This document shows, piece after piece, positions 44,216-55,071 of a DNA stretch of 64,000 bases. Numbering within the stretch: the first letter of the stretch is position 1; every line of letters begins with the position of its first letter. Location: assembly GCA_017871115.1 (NCBI GenBank), contig JAFCIZ010000010.1, positions 461,001-525,000 of the forward strand, given 5' to 3'. Position numbers and translations under genes: made by a program. The notes under the pieces were generated by a model. That model was not told where the DNA came from. It saw only the letters and a program-made list of their open reading frames with translations, and did no database searches. This DNA comes from Cunninghamella blakesleeana. Lineage: Eukaryota > Mucoromycota > Mucoromycetes > Mucorales > Cunninghamellaceae.

Positions 44216-44818
44216 ATTTTTATAGAATTACTATTTATTTATATATGTATCTGTATCTTTATTTTTTTTAGAAGAAAAAGAGAAAAGAAATGTATATTTG
44301 TAGTAAAAACAAATTTATATTTTAATAAAAAAGTAAGGTAAAAAAAGAGAGAAAGAGAAAAAGGAGAGAAACGTAATACGCGGTTTCTTTTTTTTATATC
44401 CTGAAAACGTCACGGTGCTGCTGGAATTAAATTTTTTTTTTCTCTTTATGCTTTTTCCTGTGCGCACTAAAAAGGCAAAATAATGCTGAAAATAATAATA
44501 TTATGAAAAGATAAATACGTAAAATGTTAAATAAATGTATTAATTATAGATCTAACTATGCCAGAAGATCACCATGTATTTACCATCAATGTTATATATT
44601 ATTCAATTTTTTTATTATAAGTTTAAATATCTTATGTGTACTTATTCTTCCAATATTTGCGCTCAACACAATAGATATATAGTAGGATTGAATTCTTTAG
44701 GTATATTTTAAATCACAGAGTGATAGCAATATTTTAATTATTTTAATTTCTTAATAATTAAAAAAAAGTAATATAATTTTACTTTAAATGAAGATAATCA
44801 TACAAATAAAAATTTTAT
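44216..44818. other. Intergenic: PRE6 promoter and RBMX2 3' end
   Basis: 603 bp, A/T-rich apart from a short GC patch at 44371-44425. TACGCGGTTTC at 44377-44387, about 165 bp before the PRE6 ATG, loosely resembles the recurring upstream element. No gene seen. Confidence 0.5.
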
Positions 44819-46168
44819 TTAGCGTCGTTTTCGATAATAATCATCCTCTTCATCGCTATATCTTGATTTATACTTTCTTTTATATCTATCCCTATCTTCA
44901 TCATCACTGTATCTTGATTTATATCTTCTATCCCTGTGATGATAGTCACGACTGCTACTGCTACTACTATGTCTTGATTTATATTTTCTATCGTAAAGAT
45001 CATCATCATCACGCCCTTTATCATCATCATATCCTTTATCATCATATTTTACTTTATAATCTCTTGATGTTGAAGTTGCTAGATCTTCATATCGTTGATT
45101 TTTTCTTTGCTGTTGTTCTTCATCGTTTTCATTATTATTATCGTCATCGTACTTTCTTTTTCCTTCCTTCTTTCTATCATCATCCCTTTTATCTTCATTT
45201 TCATCGTCGTCGTCGTCCCGATCCTTCTTCTTCTTTTTAGATTTCTTTTTGGATTTTTTCATTTTTTTGTTTCTAAAGTAAGCTGCCATAGGATCTTCAT
45301 CATCTAAATCGTTTGTTCCAAGATTATTATCATCATCTTCTTTATCCGATACTACATATTAAAAATAAATATAAAAATAATTAATGGACTAAATACTAAT
45401 ATATCCATACTATGTATACCATGTACCTTCTAGCATTGGAGGAGCAGCGTTATATTTTGGCTGCGAATAATCTTCTTCATCTTCATCTTCTTCATCATCA
45501 TCTTTCTTTTTCTTTTTTGGCTTTGGTCCATAAGAATGGTCCACTCTTATTGTGCGTGCCAATACCTTTAATAAATAAATAAATAATAATAAATCGCCAT
45601 TGAATATATTTGATTTCGAATTTGTTCTTTATTTTTTGATATCTCTTTCTCGCTTTTTTTTCTTTTTCTTTCCCTTACTTTGCTACCATTTAAATTATCG
45701 ACTGCTAAAATAGTACTCCTTTGATCTTCGTATTGTAAAAAAGCAAATCCCATTGATTTTCCCGTTTTTTTATCGCGCGCCATTTCGATGTTTAATATTT
45801 CTCCATATCTTTTAAAAATAAAAATGAAGTAAATATATTGAATTCTTATTGTTTTTTTTTATTAGATCTATTTGTATTTGTATATATATAATATTACTTA
45901 CTGTGAAAAAATACAAATAATATCCCCTTCAGTTAAACCAAAATCTAGATTAGCAGCAAATATCCAACTTGTATCTTTATATTGATTATGCCATGATCCA
46001 CTTTCTGACCATTCAGCCCCACTTTGTTCTGTTTTATTAATACGTTGAATTTCTTTTACTACACTAAAAACAATAATAATAATAATTATGAGTAAAATTA
46101 AATCCTTCTTTATTTTATTTTTAAAATATACATTGATGATTTATTACTATTATTATTATTTACTTCAT
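44819..46168 (-). CDS. IST3: RBMX2/Ist3-type RNA-binding protein of the RES splicing complex
   Basis: Five coding exons join in frame to 322 residues: 46164-46168 (only ATGAA), 45902-46063, 45679-45808, 45427-45565, 44819-45351. The RRM spans residues 30-115, preceded by the family-specific NVVKEIQRINKTE and WHNQYKDTSWIFAANLDFGL. It continues TEGDIICIFSQYGEI, RDKKTGKSMGFAFLQYEDQR and STILAVDNLNG, then RTIRVDH. This matches human RBMX2 and yeast Ist3/Snu17, which retain pre-mRNA and promote splicing within the RES trimer (with Bud13 and Pml1). The tail is long, with Lys/Asp-rich and RD/RY-type repeats (KYKSRYSDEED). The 5-nt first coding exon is forced by the conserved start M-N-V-V-K. A 150-codon frame on the plus strand opposite the tail is a shadow of its repeats. 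Confidence 0.92.
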
Positions 46169-46849
46169 ATTAAAAAAAATTCGCAGTACAGGATATATAT
46201 AGTATAAATAAAAAATTTTATTTGTAAAATAGAAAGAAAAGGAAAAGAAATTAAGCTTCCATCATTTTTTAAAAAAAATATAAATTTTTGAAAATTAACA
46301 CTCCGTTATATGTTCCTCAAGTAATTGAATAAAATACATTAACCTTAGTTTTATATCATGCTCTCTTGCTCCTTTTTTTTTTACTTATTCATATATTAGT
46401 TACAACATTGCTCTTTTTTCTATTACATATTTTTATGCTGCAATTATACTATTTATATTAGATTTGTTTTAGTTCTTTTATGTATTTTTTATTATTAATA
46501 TTTTTATTAATGTATGTTGAGCTATATTATAATAAAAGTTTCCTCTTGGTCTAAAATATATATACTATTTTGTCGACGTTTTTAACATGATACTCACTAA
46601 TTTTAAAGGTTATATTTTAAAAAATAGACATTAACTATCGTAATCTATACTATATATATATATATATATTTATGATGTAGAGAGAATAAAACCCAACATA
46701 TATTAAATTGCTTCCTATATATATGTTATTCACGAAAAAGAGATAAGCTGATATGTATAATATATTGAATAGAATGTAAATTATAATACTTTATTTACAT
46801 ATTAAAAAAAAATATAGGGTACTTCCTTTTTTAAAAAAATAAAAAAAAA
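46169..46849. other. Intergenic: IST3 promoter and HMG-box gene 3' end
   Basis: 681 bp of A/T-rich spacer with an (AT)n run at about 46653-46670. No gene recognised. Confidence 0.55.
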
Positions 46850-47925
46850 TTATTTGATTTGTTTATTATACATTTCCATTTCTTTGACGTATCTTTCATG
46901 ATCCTTCTCTGCTTGGATTACAAATGGCTACATTTTATATAAAAACAAAAATATGTTAATAAAAATAATTATGATGAACGTCAAAATTAAAGTAGGTTAT
47001 TATTTTATCATTTCATTTCTCTCCCCGCTTTTTCTTGATAAAATGAATTTTTTTCCCATTTATGTATGTATAAATATTACCTTTTTTTCTTCTTCGTTTA
47101 AATCTTTATAAGCCAAAGCAGCATTATGAGCTTGTTCAGCAACAGCTAAACCTTGATAATCAGTATCGTGACGAACGGATTCCAAGTAAAACAAGTATGC
47201 ATTCTTTGGTCTCTTTGGTTTTTTTGGATCTTTTAAAAGAGGTAAGTTGTGCTGCTTTCTTAAAATGTTTTCATCATGAATTGCCTTAGGAGATGCGTTC
47301 TTTAAGGCCAAATCGTATTGTTCTTTATGTTTTTTAAATTCCTCTTGATAGCGATCATTATATTTCTATAAGTATATTTAAAAAATAATAATAGTTATAG
47401 ATTGATGGATATAAATCAATAAAAAAAGAAGATATATGTATATATTAAATTATATTATATCAATCTTTTTTTCTTCTTCCATCCTTTTTCTCTCACAATT
47501 CTATTCTATTTTCTTTTCTCCATTTTTTTTTCTTTATTTTTACCTTTTGTTCTTCTGAAGGGAGCGATTTCCATTTAGGACCCAATTCTTTTGTTAAAGT
47601 TGGAACGGAGGTTTTCTCTCCTTCACTTTTATAAACATCGATTTGTTCGCGTAAATAAATTTGCCAGCCAGATCGAGGGCAAGATGGCACTTTAGCAAGA
47701 ACTTGATTTATAAATAATATTAATAATAATTAGATTGAACCTTATCATCAACGCGTGATCTTTTTAAACTAGTTCTTATTTTTTTAAAAAAATTAATAGT
47801 ATATTAATAAAAAAAAAAGAGAACTTACTACTTGTAAATTGTTTAGGGCGAAGAGTTTTAGTAGAAACGGTACGAATAGAAGTCAAGTTAAAAGATAAAG
47901 GAATAAAGGATTTATTTAAAAACAT
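46850..47925 (-). CDS. Mitochondrial two-HMG-box DNA-packaging protein (Abf2/TFAM-like)
   Basis: Four exons, 47829-47925, 47544-47701, 47081-47365 and 46850-46927, join in frame to 205 residues. Residues 1-32 form a basic, hydroxylated presequence (FIPLSFNLTSIRTVSTKTLR) typical of mitochondrial import. HMG box 1 (about 38-100) has CPRSGWQIYLREQID and LGPKWKSLPSEEQKKYNDRY. HMG box 2 (about 130-200) has PKRPKNAYLFYLESVR and YKDLNEEEKKPFVIQAEKDH. By family it bends and compacts mtDNA in the nucleoid. Length is close to Abf2 (183) and TFAM (246). The box 2 end lies in the small last exon, and dropping that exon would truncate helix 3. Confidence 0.88.
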
Positions 47926-48229
47926 TATTACAATTATTAATATTAAAAATAAAAAAAGTGAAAATGAAAAGAAAGAAAAGGGAAAATATTCAAAAAAAGT
48001 TTTTTTATATTAATACATCTATGAAGTCATTGGTGCACTATGATTTTAAATACCGCATTTTTTATTTTTTTGAGTAGACACGTAAAATTAATGCTTGGAA
48101 GGAAATAAAAATAGGGAGGGATATAAACTTTTTTTTTCTTTTTCGTTTTTCGCTCATTTTTTTTTTCTTTTTCTTTCTCTTTATTTTTTCTTTTCTTTTG
48201 AATAATATAAAATAATACATATATAAATC
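47926..48229. other. Divergent promoter of the HMG-box and Q-rich genes
   Basis: 304 bp with a recurring element at 48044-48059 and a pyrimidine-rich tract at 48129-48200 just before the Q-rich gene. Confidence 0.55.
48044..48059 (-). promoter_or_regulatory. Putative recurrent upstream element, HMG-box/Q-rich divergent promoter
   Basis: On the minus strand AATGCGGTATTTAAAA, about 120 bp before the HMG-box gene start and 170 bp before the divergent gene. It matches GCGG-A/T-ATTT(T)AA. Confidence 0.35.
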
Positions 48230-48937
48230 ATGGATAGCAATCCTTTTCGTACAAATCCAACCAGTCAACCACCTCCCCCTCAACAGCAACAACAACAGTA
48301 TTCATATGCACAAACAACTACACCAATGTATGGCATGCCTATTCAGCATCAACAACAAGTTTTACAGCAGCAGTTACCTCAGCAGCAACAACAACAACAA
48401 CAATATAATAACAACAACTATAATACGTCAGGTTATTATCAGACCCCTACTACTTTCCCCCCTCAGCAACAACAACAGCAACCTTCTTTATTAGATTTAC
48501 CCTCTCCAAATGTAAATACTATGAATTCTTCTTCCTATTATCCCACTACTACAACAACAATGGCTGCTCCTACTTCTTATCCACAACCTTATCCAAATAA
48601 TAATAATAATAATGCACCTATGGGATTTATTTTACCTCAACAACAGCAACAACAACAGTATCCTTATAATAATAACTTACCACCTTCTTCCATGGCCTAT
48701 CCCCAACAACAACCACAACAATATATGCCAATTGGATATCAATCAATTCCTAATAATTTTGGATTATCAAATAATAATAATAATAATCAATACCATCAAT
48801 CCAACCGACCAACTGTAGATGCTTCTACTTTATTAAAAAGTGATAAGATAAGAAAAGTAGAATGTCCAGTATGCCATAAAACTATCGAGGGTGATGATAT
48901 TGCTATTAATTATCATGTTAATGAACATTATACTTGA
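48230..48937 (+). CDS. Gln/Asn-rich protein with C-terminal C2H2 (UBZ-like) zinc finger
   Basis: Intronless ORF of 235 residues. It starts DSNPFRTNP, including an NPF tripeptide. Residues 10-190 are low complexity, with Gln, Asn and Pro runs, typical of prion-like or scaffold regions. The last 45 residues are ordered: TVDASTLLKSDKIRKVECPV, then C-H-K-T-I-E-G-D-D with His-x3-His, giving Cys-x2-Cys-x13-His-x3-His spacing like UBZ-type ubiquitin-binding fingers. NPF plus UBZ suggests endocytic or ubiquitin-linked sorting, but this is inference. I do not recognise a named orthologue. Confidence 0.75.
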   Translation: MDSNPFRTNPTSQPPPPQQQQQQYSYAQTTTPMYGMPIQHQQQVLQQQLPQQQQQQQQYNNNNYNTSGYYQTPTTFPPQQQQQQPSLLDLPSPNVNTMNSSSYYPTTTTTMAAPTSYPQPYPNNNNNNAPMGFILPQQQQQQQYPYNNNLPPSSMAYPQQQPQQYMPIGYQSIPNNFGLSNNNNNNQYHQSNRPTVDASTLLKSDKIRKVECPVCHKTIEGDDIAINYHVNEHYT

Positions 48938-49445
48938 AATTTATAAAATAAAATAATATACATTTTCTAGTTTTTATTATTATTATTATTATTACGTATT
49001 TATTTTATTTTTATATTTTTTTCACTTGGTAATGCAAAAAAAAAAAAAAAAAAAAAAAAAATCATGATCGTTTGCCAAGACCCATTGTGTATATTTTATG
49101 TAAATGTGCGGAGTTCATTATTATTTTTTGTATGTAAAAATAAAATTAATGTTGTTAAAGGGTTTATAGATGTATATATATACATCGATATATATATAAA
49201 AAAAAATGAAGTAAAATAAAAATTGATAATAATGTTCTGTAGTAAATATAAACGAACTTTTTTTTTCTTTTTCTTTATTGATTAATTTTATGTATAATTT
49301 TTAAAACTTGAAAAACTTTAATAAACGGAATAAATAAAAAAAAAAAAAAAGAGAGAAGGGCTTTTTTAAAATAATATTCATATTCATAATAATAAAAATA
49401 ATATATATATATATACAAAGTAATAAATAATGCACAGATTTTTTT
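48938..49445. other. Convergent intergenic gap
   Basis: 508 bp of A/T spacer between convergent genes, with a 26-A run at 49036-49061. No gene seen. Confidence 0.6.
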
Positions 49446-50459
49446 TTAAAGACCCATTTCCTTTAAATCATGAATAATATCATTTAATTGTTCAGGGTGA
49501 TGTTGATCTTGATGTAATAATTTAAATTTCTTTTCTATAACATTGGCTAATTGATGATGTTTTTGTTGATAAGCTTTTAATTTCCAACTATTTAATGACT
49601 TGTTTCTTTTTTCTTCATCATCATCGCCATTATCCTCCCATTCTTCACCCCCATCTTCTTCTTCATTATTATAATCCAGAGTTGACATATCCAATTGATT
49701 CTTCTTTTTATCATATAAACGTCTTTTTGAATAAATTGGTATACGAGATTTATGTATACTTGACGATATTGACGATAAGTTGTGTCTTTTTTTAATACGT
49801 AAAGGATGATGCTGTGATGGCGATGATGAGTGATGATGTATTGATGTTGTCGTGAGAGATGATGCCGATGGTGATGAATGTGTAGGTAATAATGATGTTG
49901 AAGAATGAGGTGCAAGGATTGATGATGATGATAATGATTTCTTTTTAATAGAGGAAGATGTGTGGCATACTTTTCTTAATAATAAATCTAATTGAAAAGG
50001 ATCAACACCTTTATGATGACAAGATGATGATAATCGCTTTGATTTCATTCTATTATGATGATGATGTCTATTATTAGCGGATGAATCATGAAGCTGTGTT
50101 GTGTTATTAGTAGAAAGTAAAGTATGAGAAGAAGAGGTGCTTGTTAGCTGTTCACTCAATTTAGCAGATAAATGCTGACTAAATATAGATGTGTCTAAAG
50201 GACAAGGATCTTGAGGTGAAGGAGGAGGAGCCGCAGTGATGGTGAAAAAATCAGTTGCATCCATCATAATATCGTCTTTATAATTCATACAATCTGTGTT
50301 GTTGGTATTGTTAGCTCCTCCATTGGTCCAAGTAGATATATCTTGAGGTGTAGAAGAAAGTGTTGTCAACATGGTAGTGGTAGTAGTAGTAGTAGTACTA
50401 GATATATTAGAAGAATCGCTTATAGATGTTAAATAATAGATTGAACCACAAGTGTTCAT
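49446..50459 (-). CDS. Low-complexity hypothetical protein (337 aa)
   Basis: Intronless ORF starting NTCGSIYYLTSIS. The chain is rich in Ser, Thr, His and Asn with long Thr and Ser runs encoded by trinucleotide repeats, a Pro-rich patch (AAPPPSPQDPCPLD), basic patches (RIKKRHNLS, KSRIPIYSKRRLYDKKK) and an acidic patch. The last 55 residues (LNSWKLKAYQQKHHQLANVI, EQLNDIIHDLKEMGL) look helical and ordered. A (Thr)n run at residues 23-29 comes from an ACT/TAC repeat. No family recognised; the repeated frame on the other strand is a shadow. Coding is likely because of the length and helical C-terminus, but weakly conserved proteins of this type are hard to confirm. Confidence 0.6.
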   Translation of the reverse strand: MNTCGSIYYLTSISDSSNISSTTTTTTTTMLTTLSSTPQDISTWTNGGANNTNNTDCMNYKDDIMMDATDFFTITAAPPPSPQDPCPLDTSIFSQHLSAKLSEQLTSTSSSHTLLSTNNTTQLHDSSANNRHHHHNRMKSKRLSSSCHHKGVDPFQLDLLLRKVCHTSSSIKKKSLSSSSILAPHSSTSLLPTHSSPSASSLTTTSIHHHSSSPSQHHPLRIKKRHNLSSISSSIHKSRIPIYSKRRLYDKKKNQLDMSTLDYNNEEEDGGEEWEDNGDDDEEKRNKSLNSWKLKAYQQKHHQLANVIEKKFKLLHQDQHHPEQLNDIIHDLKEMGL

Positions 50460-51516
50460 CCAAGTAGAATATTAGTGATGGTTATTATTGCTATTATTAT
50501 TTTAATTTATATTAAAATAAATTAAAAAATAAATATAAAAATATATTATTTAATAAATTAATAAAAGCAATATAGATGTAAAACTATTTTCTTTTTTTAA
50601 AAAAAAAAAAAAAGATAAGAGCAAAAAAAAAAAGAAAAAAGAAAAGGAAAGAAAAGGAAAAGAAAGGAAAGGAAAAAAAAAAAAAATGGAGTGTGAGAAG
50701 TTAAAAAAAAAAAAATTAAGAGCAGCAGAGTAAGAAAATACCATGTGATTGGCTATTTTTAATGTCAGATTTTTTTTATATAAATTTTTTTATTAAATGA
50801 TTTATGTAATCTTTTTATACATGTCAATCAAAAGAATTCACCATTTAGAGTAATTGATGACGTCAAAAATAAAATAAAGAAAAGTAATAAGAACAACCTG
50901 TTAGTATATTTATATTGAAATAAAATAGTATAATCATTAATATATAACCATAACCATAATAATCATAATAATTTTATTATTCATTATTAAAAATAGAGTC
51001 AATAACTATAATATTAAAAGCTGGATATTGGTTTCTCCGACAGTTTTTACCTCACATATTCATTTAAAAAAAGGAGAAAATAAGGGATCATTGACTAATT
51101 GATTATTTCATGTTTCATTTTGAATAGGGTTTTTTTTTCTTTCTTTTTTTTTTTTTTTTTTTTTCAAACCACGTGTATTAAAATAATTTATTGCTATAGG
51201 TTCCACATTTTTTTTATTGATTATCTCTTTTTTATAAAATCTTTCGCATTAAACAAAAAATAATAATAATGTAGATTTTTTAAAAATATATATAAAAAGA
51301 TGATGTTTAGTATGATTTCTTCTAATTTTCTTTCTCTCTCCTTTTGATTATTAAAGTTAAGGGTATTTTATTCATTTTAATAAAATCTTAAATAGTACTT
51401 AAATATAACCTATTTTTTATTCTTTTTATATTTCAATAACGCCACTATATATATAGAAATAAATTCATTTTTTCCATCTCTTTCTTTCTTTATTATCCAT
51501 ATTCTTTATCTTCATT
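50460..51516. other. Divergent promoter region, no gene
   Basis: 1.06 kb, A/T-rich, with A runs at 50599-50613 and 50674-50686, a T run at about 51145-51164, and a pyrimidine-rich leader at 51465-51490 before the protease gene. Confidence 0.55.
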
Positions 51517-52701
51517 ATGTTATTATATCATCTTTTATTTCTTCTATTTTCTTATATATTACCTATCGATAGTATACTTAATCCTTCGGATGATTTTTCG
51601 CATACTTATACCCATTCCTATTTCATAACAATAAAAAACCCAATTTTATGTGGAGGTACCATTATTTCTGTTCCAACAACATCGCCTTCTTCATCTTCGT
51701 CATCACCTTATCTTTGGATATTAACGGCGGCTCATTGTTTTCATAATAATAATAATAATAATACCAGTAACGATGATATAGGTTTGTTATCTATTGATCA
51801 TCCAACATCTTCATCCATTTCTTTTTCCATATCCAAACAAGTCTATCAACATCCTAATTTCACAATTTCCACTGATCCATTAACTTCATTATATGATCTT
51901 GCTTTGATTCAAATACCAATGTCAGATATCCCTTCATTTTTAATAAATCATCTTGTACGCGTACCAATATTACCTTATTCATCATCGTTAGCATCAGTAT
52001 CGGAATCAAATGATATATTAGAATGTATGGGTGTAGGTTCTACCGTATTAAATCAATCAACAGTAGATAATGACCAAGGGAATACGTTACATACCACCCA
52101 ATGTTATTCTTTACCATTTACGTCGTCGTCGTCATCGTTACCTTTAAATCATCAAGCTGATTATTTATCAGGTGTATTCACATCATCTGTTCAATCCAAT
52201 CAAACCATTTTAACAACCACTTTTCAATTAGATCAACAGCAAAGAAAAGAAGAAACAATATCCTTATGCCATGGAGATTCAGGAAGCCCATTAATTCATC
52301 ACCATAAAATCCATGAAGGTCGAAATAAAGAAGCATATTTTTTCATTGGTGTATTAAGTAGAATTTTATACGCCACCGATGCCTATCAGGCAAGTTTTAC
52401 TTGCCCATTACCTTCCTCCCAGTCAGATGAAGGTAAAAAGAACCATTTGCCAATGGTTAATGTCTTTGTACAACCTTCTTATCATCTTGGTTGGATTTCT
52501 ACCATTACGGGACTACCTTCTTCTTTTTTTATCACCACCATCACTACTTCATCCATGAGCAATACCAATGGGGAAGGAGAGGAAGATCATAATATTAACA
52601 CAGCAAAGTTTGTTAATCGTTCCAGTAGTCATAAACTTGATATTTATTCTCATTGTATATTGTATATTCTTTTTGTACATTTATTTATTTTCTTATTATA
52701 A
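51517..52701 (+). CDS. Trypsin-like serine protease, secreted, possibly membrane- or GPI-anchored
   Basis: Intronless ORF of 394 residues. Residues 1-20 form a signal peptide (LLYHLLFLLFSYILPI). The S1 fold is marked by ILCGGTII, the His block LWILTAAHCFH (about residue 72), the Asp block YDLALIQIP (about 129) and the Ser block LCHGDSGSPLIHH (about 252). All three catalytic residues are present. The usual activation motif I-V-G-G is replaced by a region reading YTHSYFITIKNP, so zymogen processing is unclear. Ser/Asn-rich loops are inserted. The C-terminal 20 residues are hydrophobic (CILYILFVHLFIFLL) after a short polar spacer, suiting a GPI signal or a tail anchor. Confidence 0.82.
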   Translation: MLLYHLLFLLFSYILPIDSILNPSDDFSHTYTHSYFITIKNPILCGGTIISVPTTSPSSSSSSPYLWILTAAHCFHNNNNNNTSNDDIGLLSIDHPTSSSISFSISKQVYQHPNFTISTDPLTSLYDLALIQIPMSDIPSFLINHLVRVPILPYSSSLASVSESNDILECMGVGSTVLNQSTVDNDQGNTLHTTQCYSLPFTSSSSSLPLNHQADYLSGVFTSSVQSNQTILTTTFQLDQQQRKEETISLCHGDSGSPLIHHHKIHEGRNKEAYFFIGVLSRILYATDAYQASFTCPLPSSQSDEGKKNHLPMVNVFVQPSYHLGWISTITGLPSSFFITTITTSSMSNTNGEGEEDHNINTAKFVNRSSSHKLDIYSHCILYILFVHLFIFLL

Positions 52702-53570
52702 AACTATAATTATTAATAATAATAATACTAATCATATATAAAAATTAGTTTGTTTTTTAATATATCCATTTTTATATTTTTTTTAATTTTAATATAAAAT
52801 TAATTTTTTTTTTTGTTTACATACATTGTATTCCATTTATATATAAATAAAATTGAAAATATTAGGTAATTATGTTGACTAAAATTTGCTTTTTGATTTG
52901 GTATTAATAATTACATTTGTGTATATGCTATTATCAATTTATCCCTGATTCACCCGCAAATGCTGACTATCATTATATTTCACTTGATCCACAATTTTAC
53001 TTTTTTACTTTAAGAATTACTGATTTTTATATATTTTATTATCATAAAGTATTTATTATTATTAATGGATTCTTTTCATTTGTATCTCAAAATGCAATAA
53101 TGTGATTTGTATATATATATATATATATATATGCATGTATGTATGTATGTATGTATGTATTTTATAGATAATGGTGATGATAAACTAGCAATCTATGAAT
53201 TTCCATATGAGTGGTTCAATAGGCGATACAGGTCTTATTCTTTGTTTATTTATTTGATTATATCGTAAAAGTATTAATATTTCATAAATATGATACGATG
53301 GTAGTATTGTTATTTAATCCGTTAACATGCTGGTAATAATGAAATTGGTTTTATTAACCCTACGATATACGTCCATTTTTTTAATAAAGAAATCGGGTTA
53401 TAAACTACATGCCTGTGTGCGCATGTGGTGATAATAACTATAAAAAATCCACATGCATATTTTTCATAAAAAATAATAATAAAGCGAGAAAACTTGTGTT
53501 TATGTAATTATTTTGATGATCAGTTATTTTCTATACTCGTTTAAATAGATTCTTGTATAGTTTATATATA

Positions 53571-53623
<53 letters not shown>

Positions 53624-54079
53624 CCAAACTGCTAGTTTCCACGTATAGTAATCATAATACCCATTTTAACGTCTAATATACATCTTTCAATTGTATTAAA
53701 TAAGGCTGAATTGTTAAATTAATATATACTTTATGAACTTCTCTTGATAATATAAGTTGAGTTATTATAAAATAAAGTTGTATTTTATAGCCGCCCTTTT
53801 TTTTTTATTTTAAAGCATATACATATATATGTAACTAATATATTATTTTTAATAATATGTTCATTTAATTCTTGATAAAAATTGTTGGTTTAATAGTTGT
53901 ATAATATATAGATTTACTTATTTAAACTTTTGAAATTAAAAAAAAAAGTATGGAAAAAACTTGGTGGAAATATAAAAGGTAAAATTAAAACCCCGCTACT
54001 AACAGTATTTTTGAACAGAAAAATGTATTTTACCTCCTCTGTCTTTATTTTTTTATATTTTTTTTTTTTAATCACGACA
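52702..54079. other. Intergenic with long poly-T and microsatellites
   Basis: 1.38 kb A/T-rich. It holds an (AT)n then (ATGT)n repeat at about 53111-53160, a possible short coding remnant at 53166-53240 (DNGDDKLAIYEFPYEWF) of unknown origin, and a 51-T run at 53573-53623. In-frame ATG codons upstream of the next gene (53930) would add a Phe-rich stretch and are not preferred. Confidence 0.5.
53573..53623. repeat. Poly-T tract (51 T)
   Basis: Uninterrupted T run about 450 bp upstream of the SWAP-type gene. Confidence 0.9.
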
Positions 54080-55071
54080 ATGGGAAATAATAAAAGAAAA
54101 AGATCATATTCAAAATCACAGCAAGAAAAACAAAGAAGGAAGGAATTAGAAGAAGAGGAAGAAATGAAGAAACTATTTATTTTCGGTTATGAAGCACAAT
54201 TATTTAAAAATACAACGCATACCAACAAGTCTTCTTTAATACCATGGCAAAATGGCATTTTATTAGATCGGTATGATATTCGTCACTTGATAGAGGATGA
54301 AAAAGTAAAATATTATCTTGAAAAAAGAATTGAGAATAACTATAAAGAAGATAAACAACTGTATAATGATGAAGAAGAAGAAGAAAATATAGAATTAAAT
54401 AAAGAAAGATATCAAGACTTGGACCCTGACGAAGATTTATTATTCGAAATGACAGAATTAGAACGGATTGACTATTTAGGTAAATAATAATAATAACAAT
54501 AATAATAAGCGAAAAAGAGAAAATCGTACTGAGTATATATACTATTTTGCATACGTATTTAGAGGAAAAATATCATAAAGATAAAGAAGGCAACTGTATT
54601 CCGTTTAATTATGATGAACAACAACCAAATGTAGTCCTTTCTGAAAAACAACTACAACTATTACAAAAATACAATATTCAAATGACTAATTCAAATGATT
54701 TCAAAATACCAACTATACCATCGGATGATGGTGATGACGATGATATCCATAATAATAAAAAGGACCATGAAAAAATATATATAAATGAAAAAGAACAATC
54801 ACAACAACAAGAGGATGATCGATTATTAATCAAAGAGATAGATAAAATAGCTCAACTTATTTCGTCTCAATCCAATCCAAAATTATATGAAATTCGATAT
54901 CAAGTACAAAATCATCATTTAACTTTTTTAAATCAGCATAATGATTTTCATCCATTTTATCAACATGTATTAAATTATTATATCAATTTAAAGAAAAAAG
55001 AAAAATTTGAAAAAGAGAATAAAAAAATATCATCTTTGGTGGATTATGCAAGTAGTAGTGACGATGATTAA
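54080..55071 (+). CDS. SWAP-type (DRY-EERY plus SURP) splicing regulator
   Basis: Two exons, 54080-54479 and 54563-55071, join in phase 1 (G|AG) to 302 residues. After a basic start (GNNKRKRSYSKSQQEKQRRK) comes the DRY-EERY domain: LFIFGYEAQLFKN, SLIPWQNGILLDRYDIRHLI, LNKERYQDLDPDEDLLFE and IDYLEEKY. The C-terminal third has a SURP-like module: IDKIAQLISSQSNPKLYEIR, then LTFLNQHNDFHPFYQHVL. This pairing is that of suppressor-of-white-apricot (SFSWAP/CLASRP-related) splicing regulators, though the RS tail is missing and the protein ends DYASSSDDD. I chose the ATG at 54080 because conserved sequence begins just after it. It acts in the nucleus on alternative splicing by family. Confidence 0.8.

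Noticed and set aside
44788..45240. 150-codon plus-strand frame rich in Tyr, His, Leu and Ile
   Set aside because: It lies exactly opposite the repetitive Asp/Lys/Arg/Tyr tail of the IST3 gene and is a by-product of those codons.
49592..49915. 107-codon His/Tyr-rich frame on the minus strand
   Set aside because: It is an out-of-frame reading of the Ser/His repeat region of the 337-residue hypothetical protein.
53930..54079. Upstream in-frame ATG of the SWAP-type gene
   Set aside because: It adds a Lys-rich then Phe-rich segment that looks like A/T-rich leader; conserved sequence begins after the ATG at 54080.
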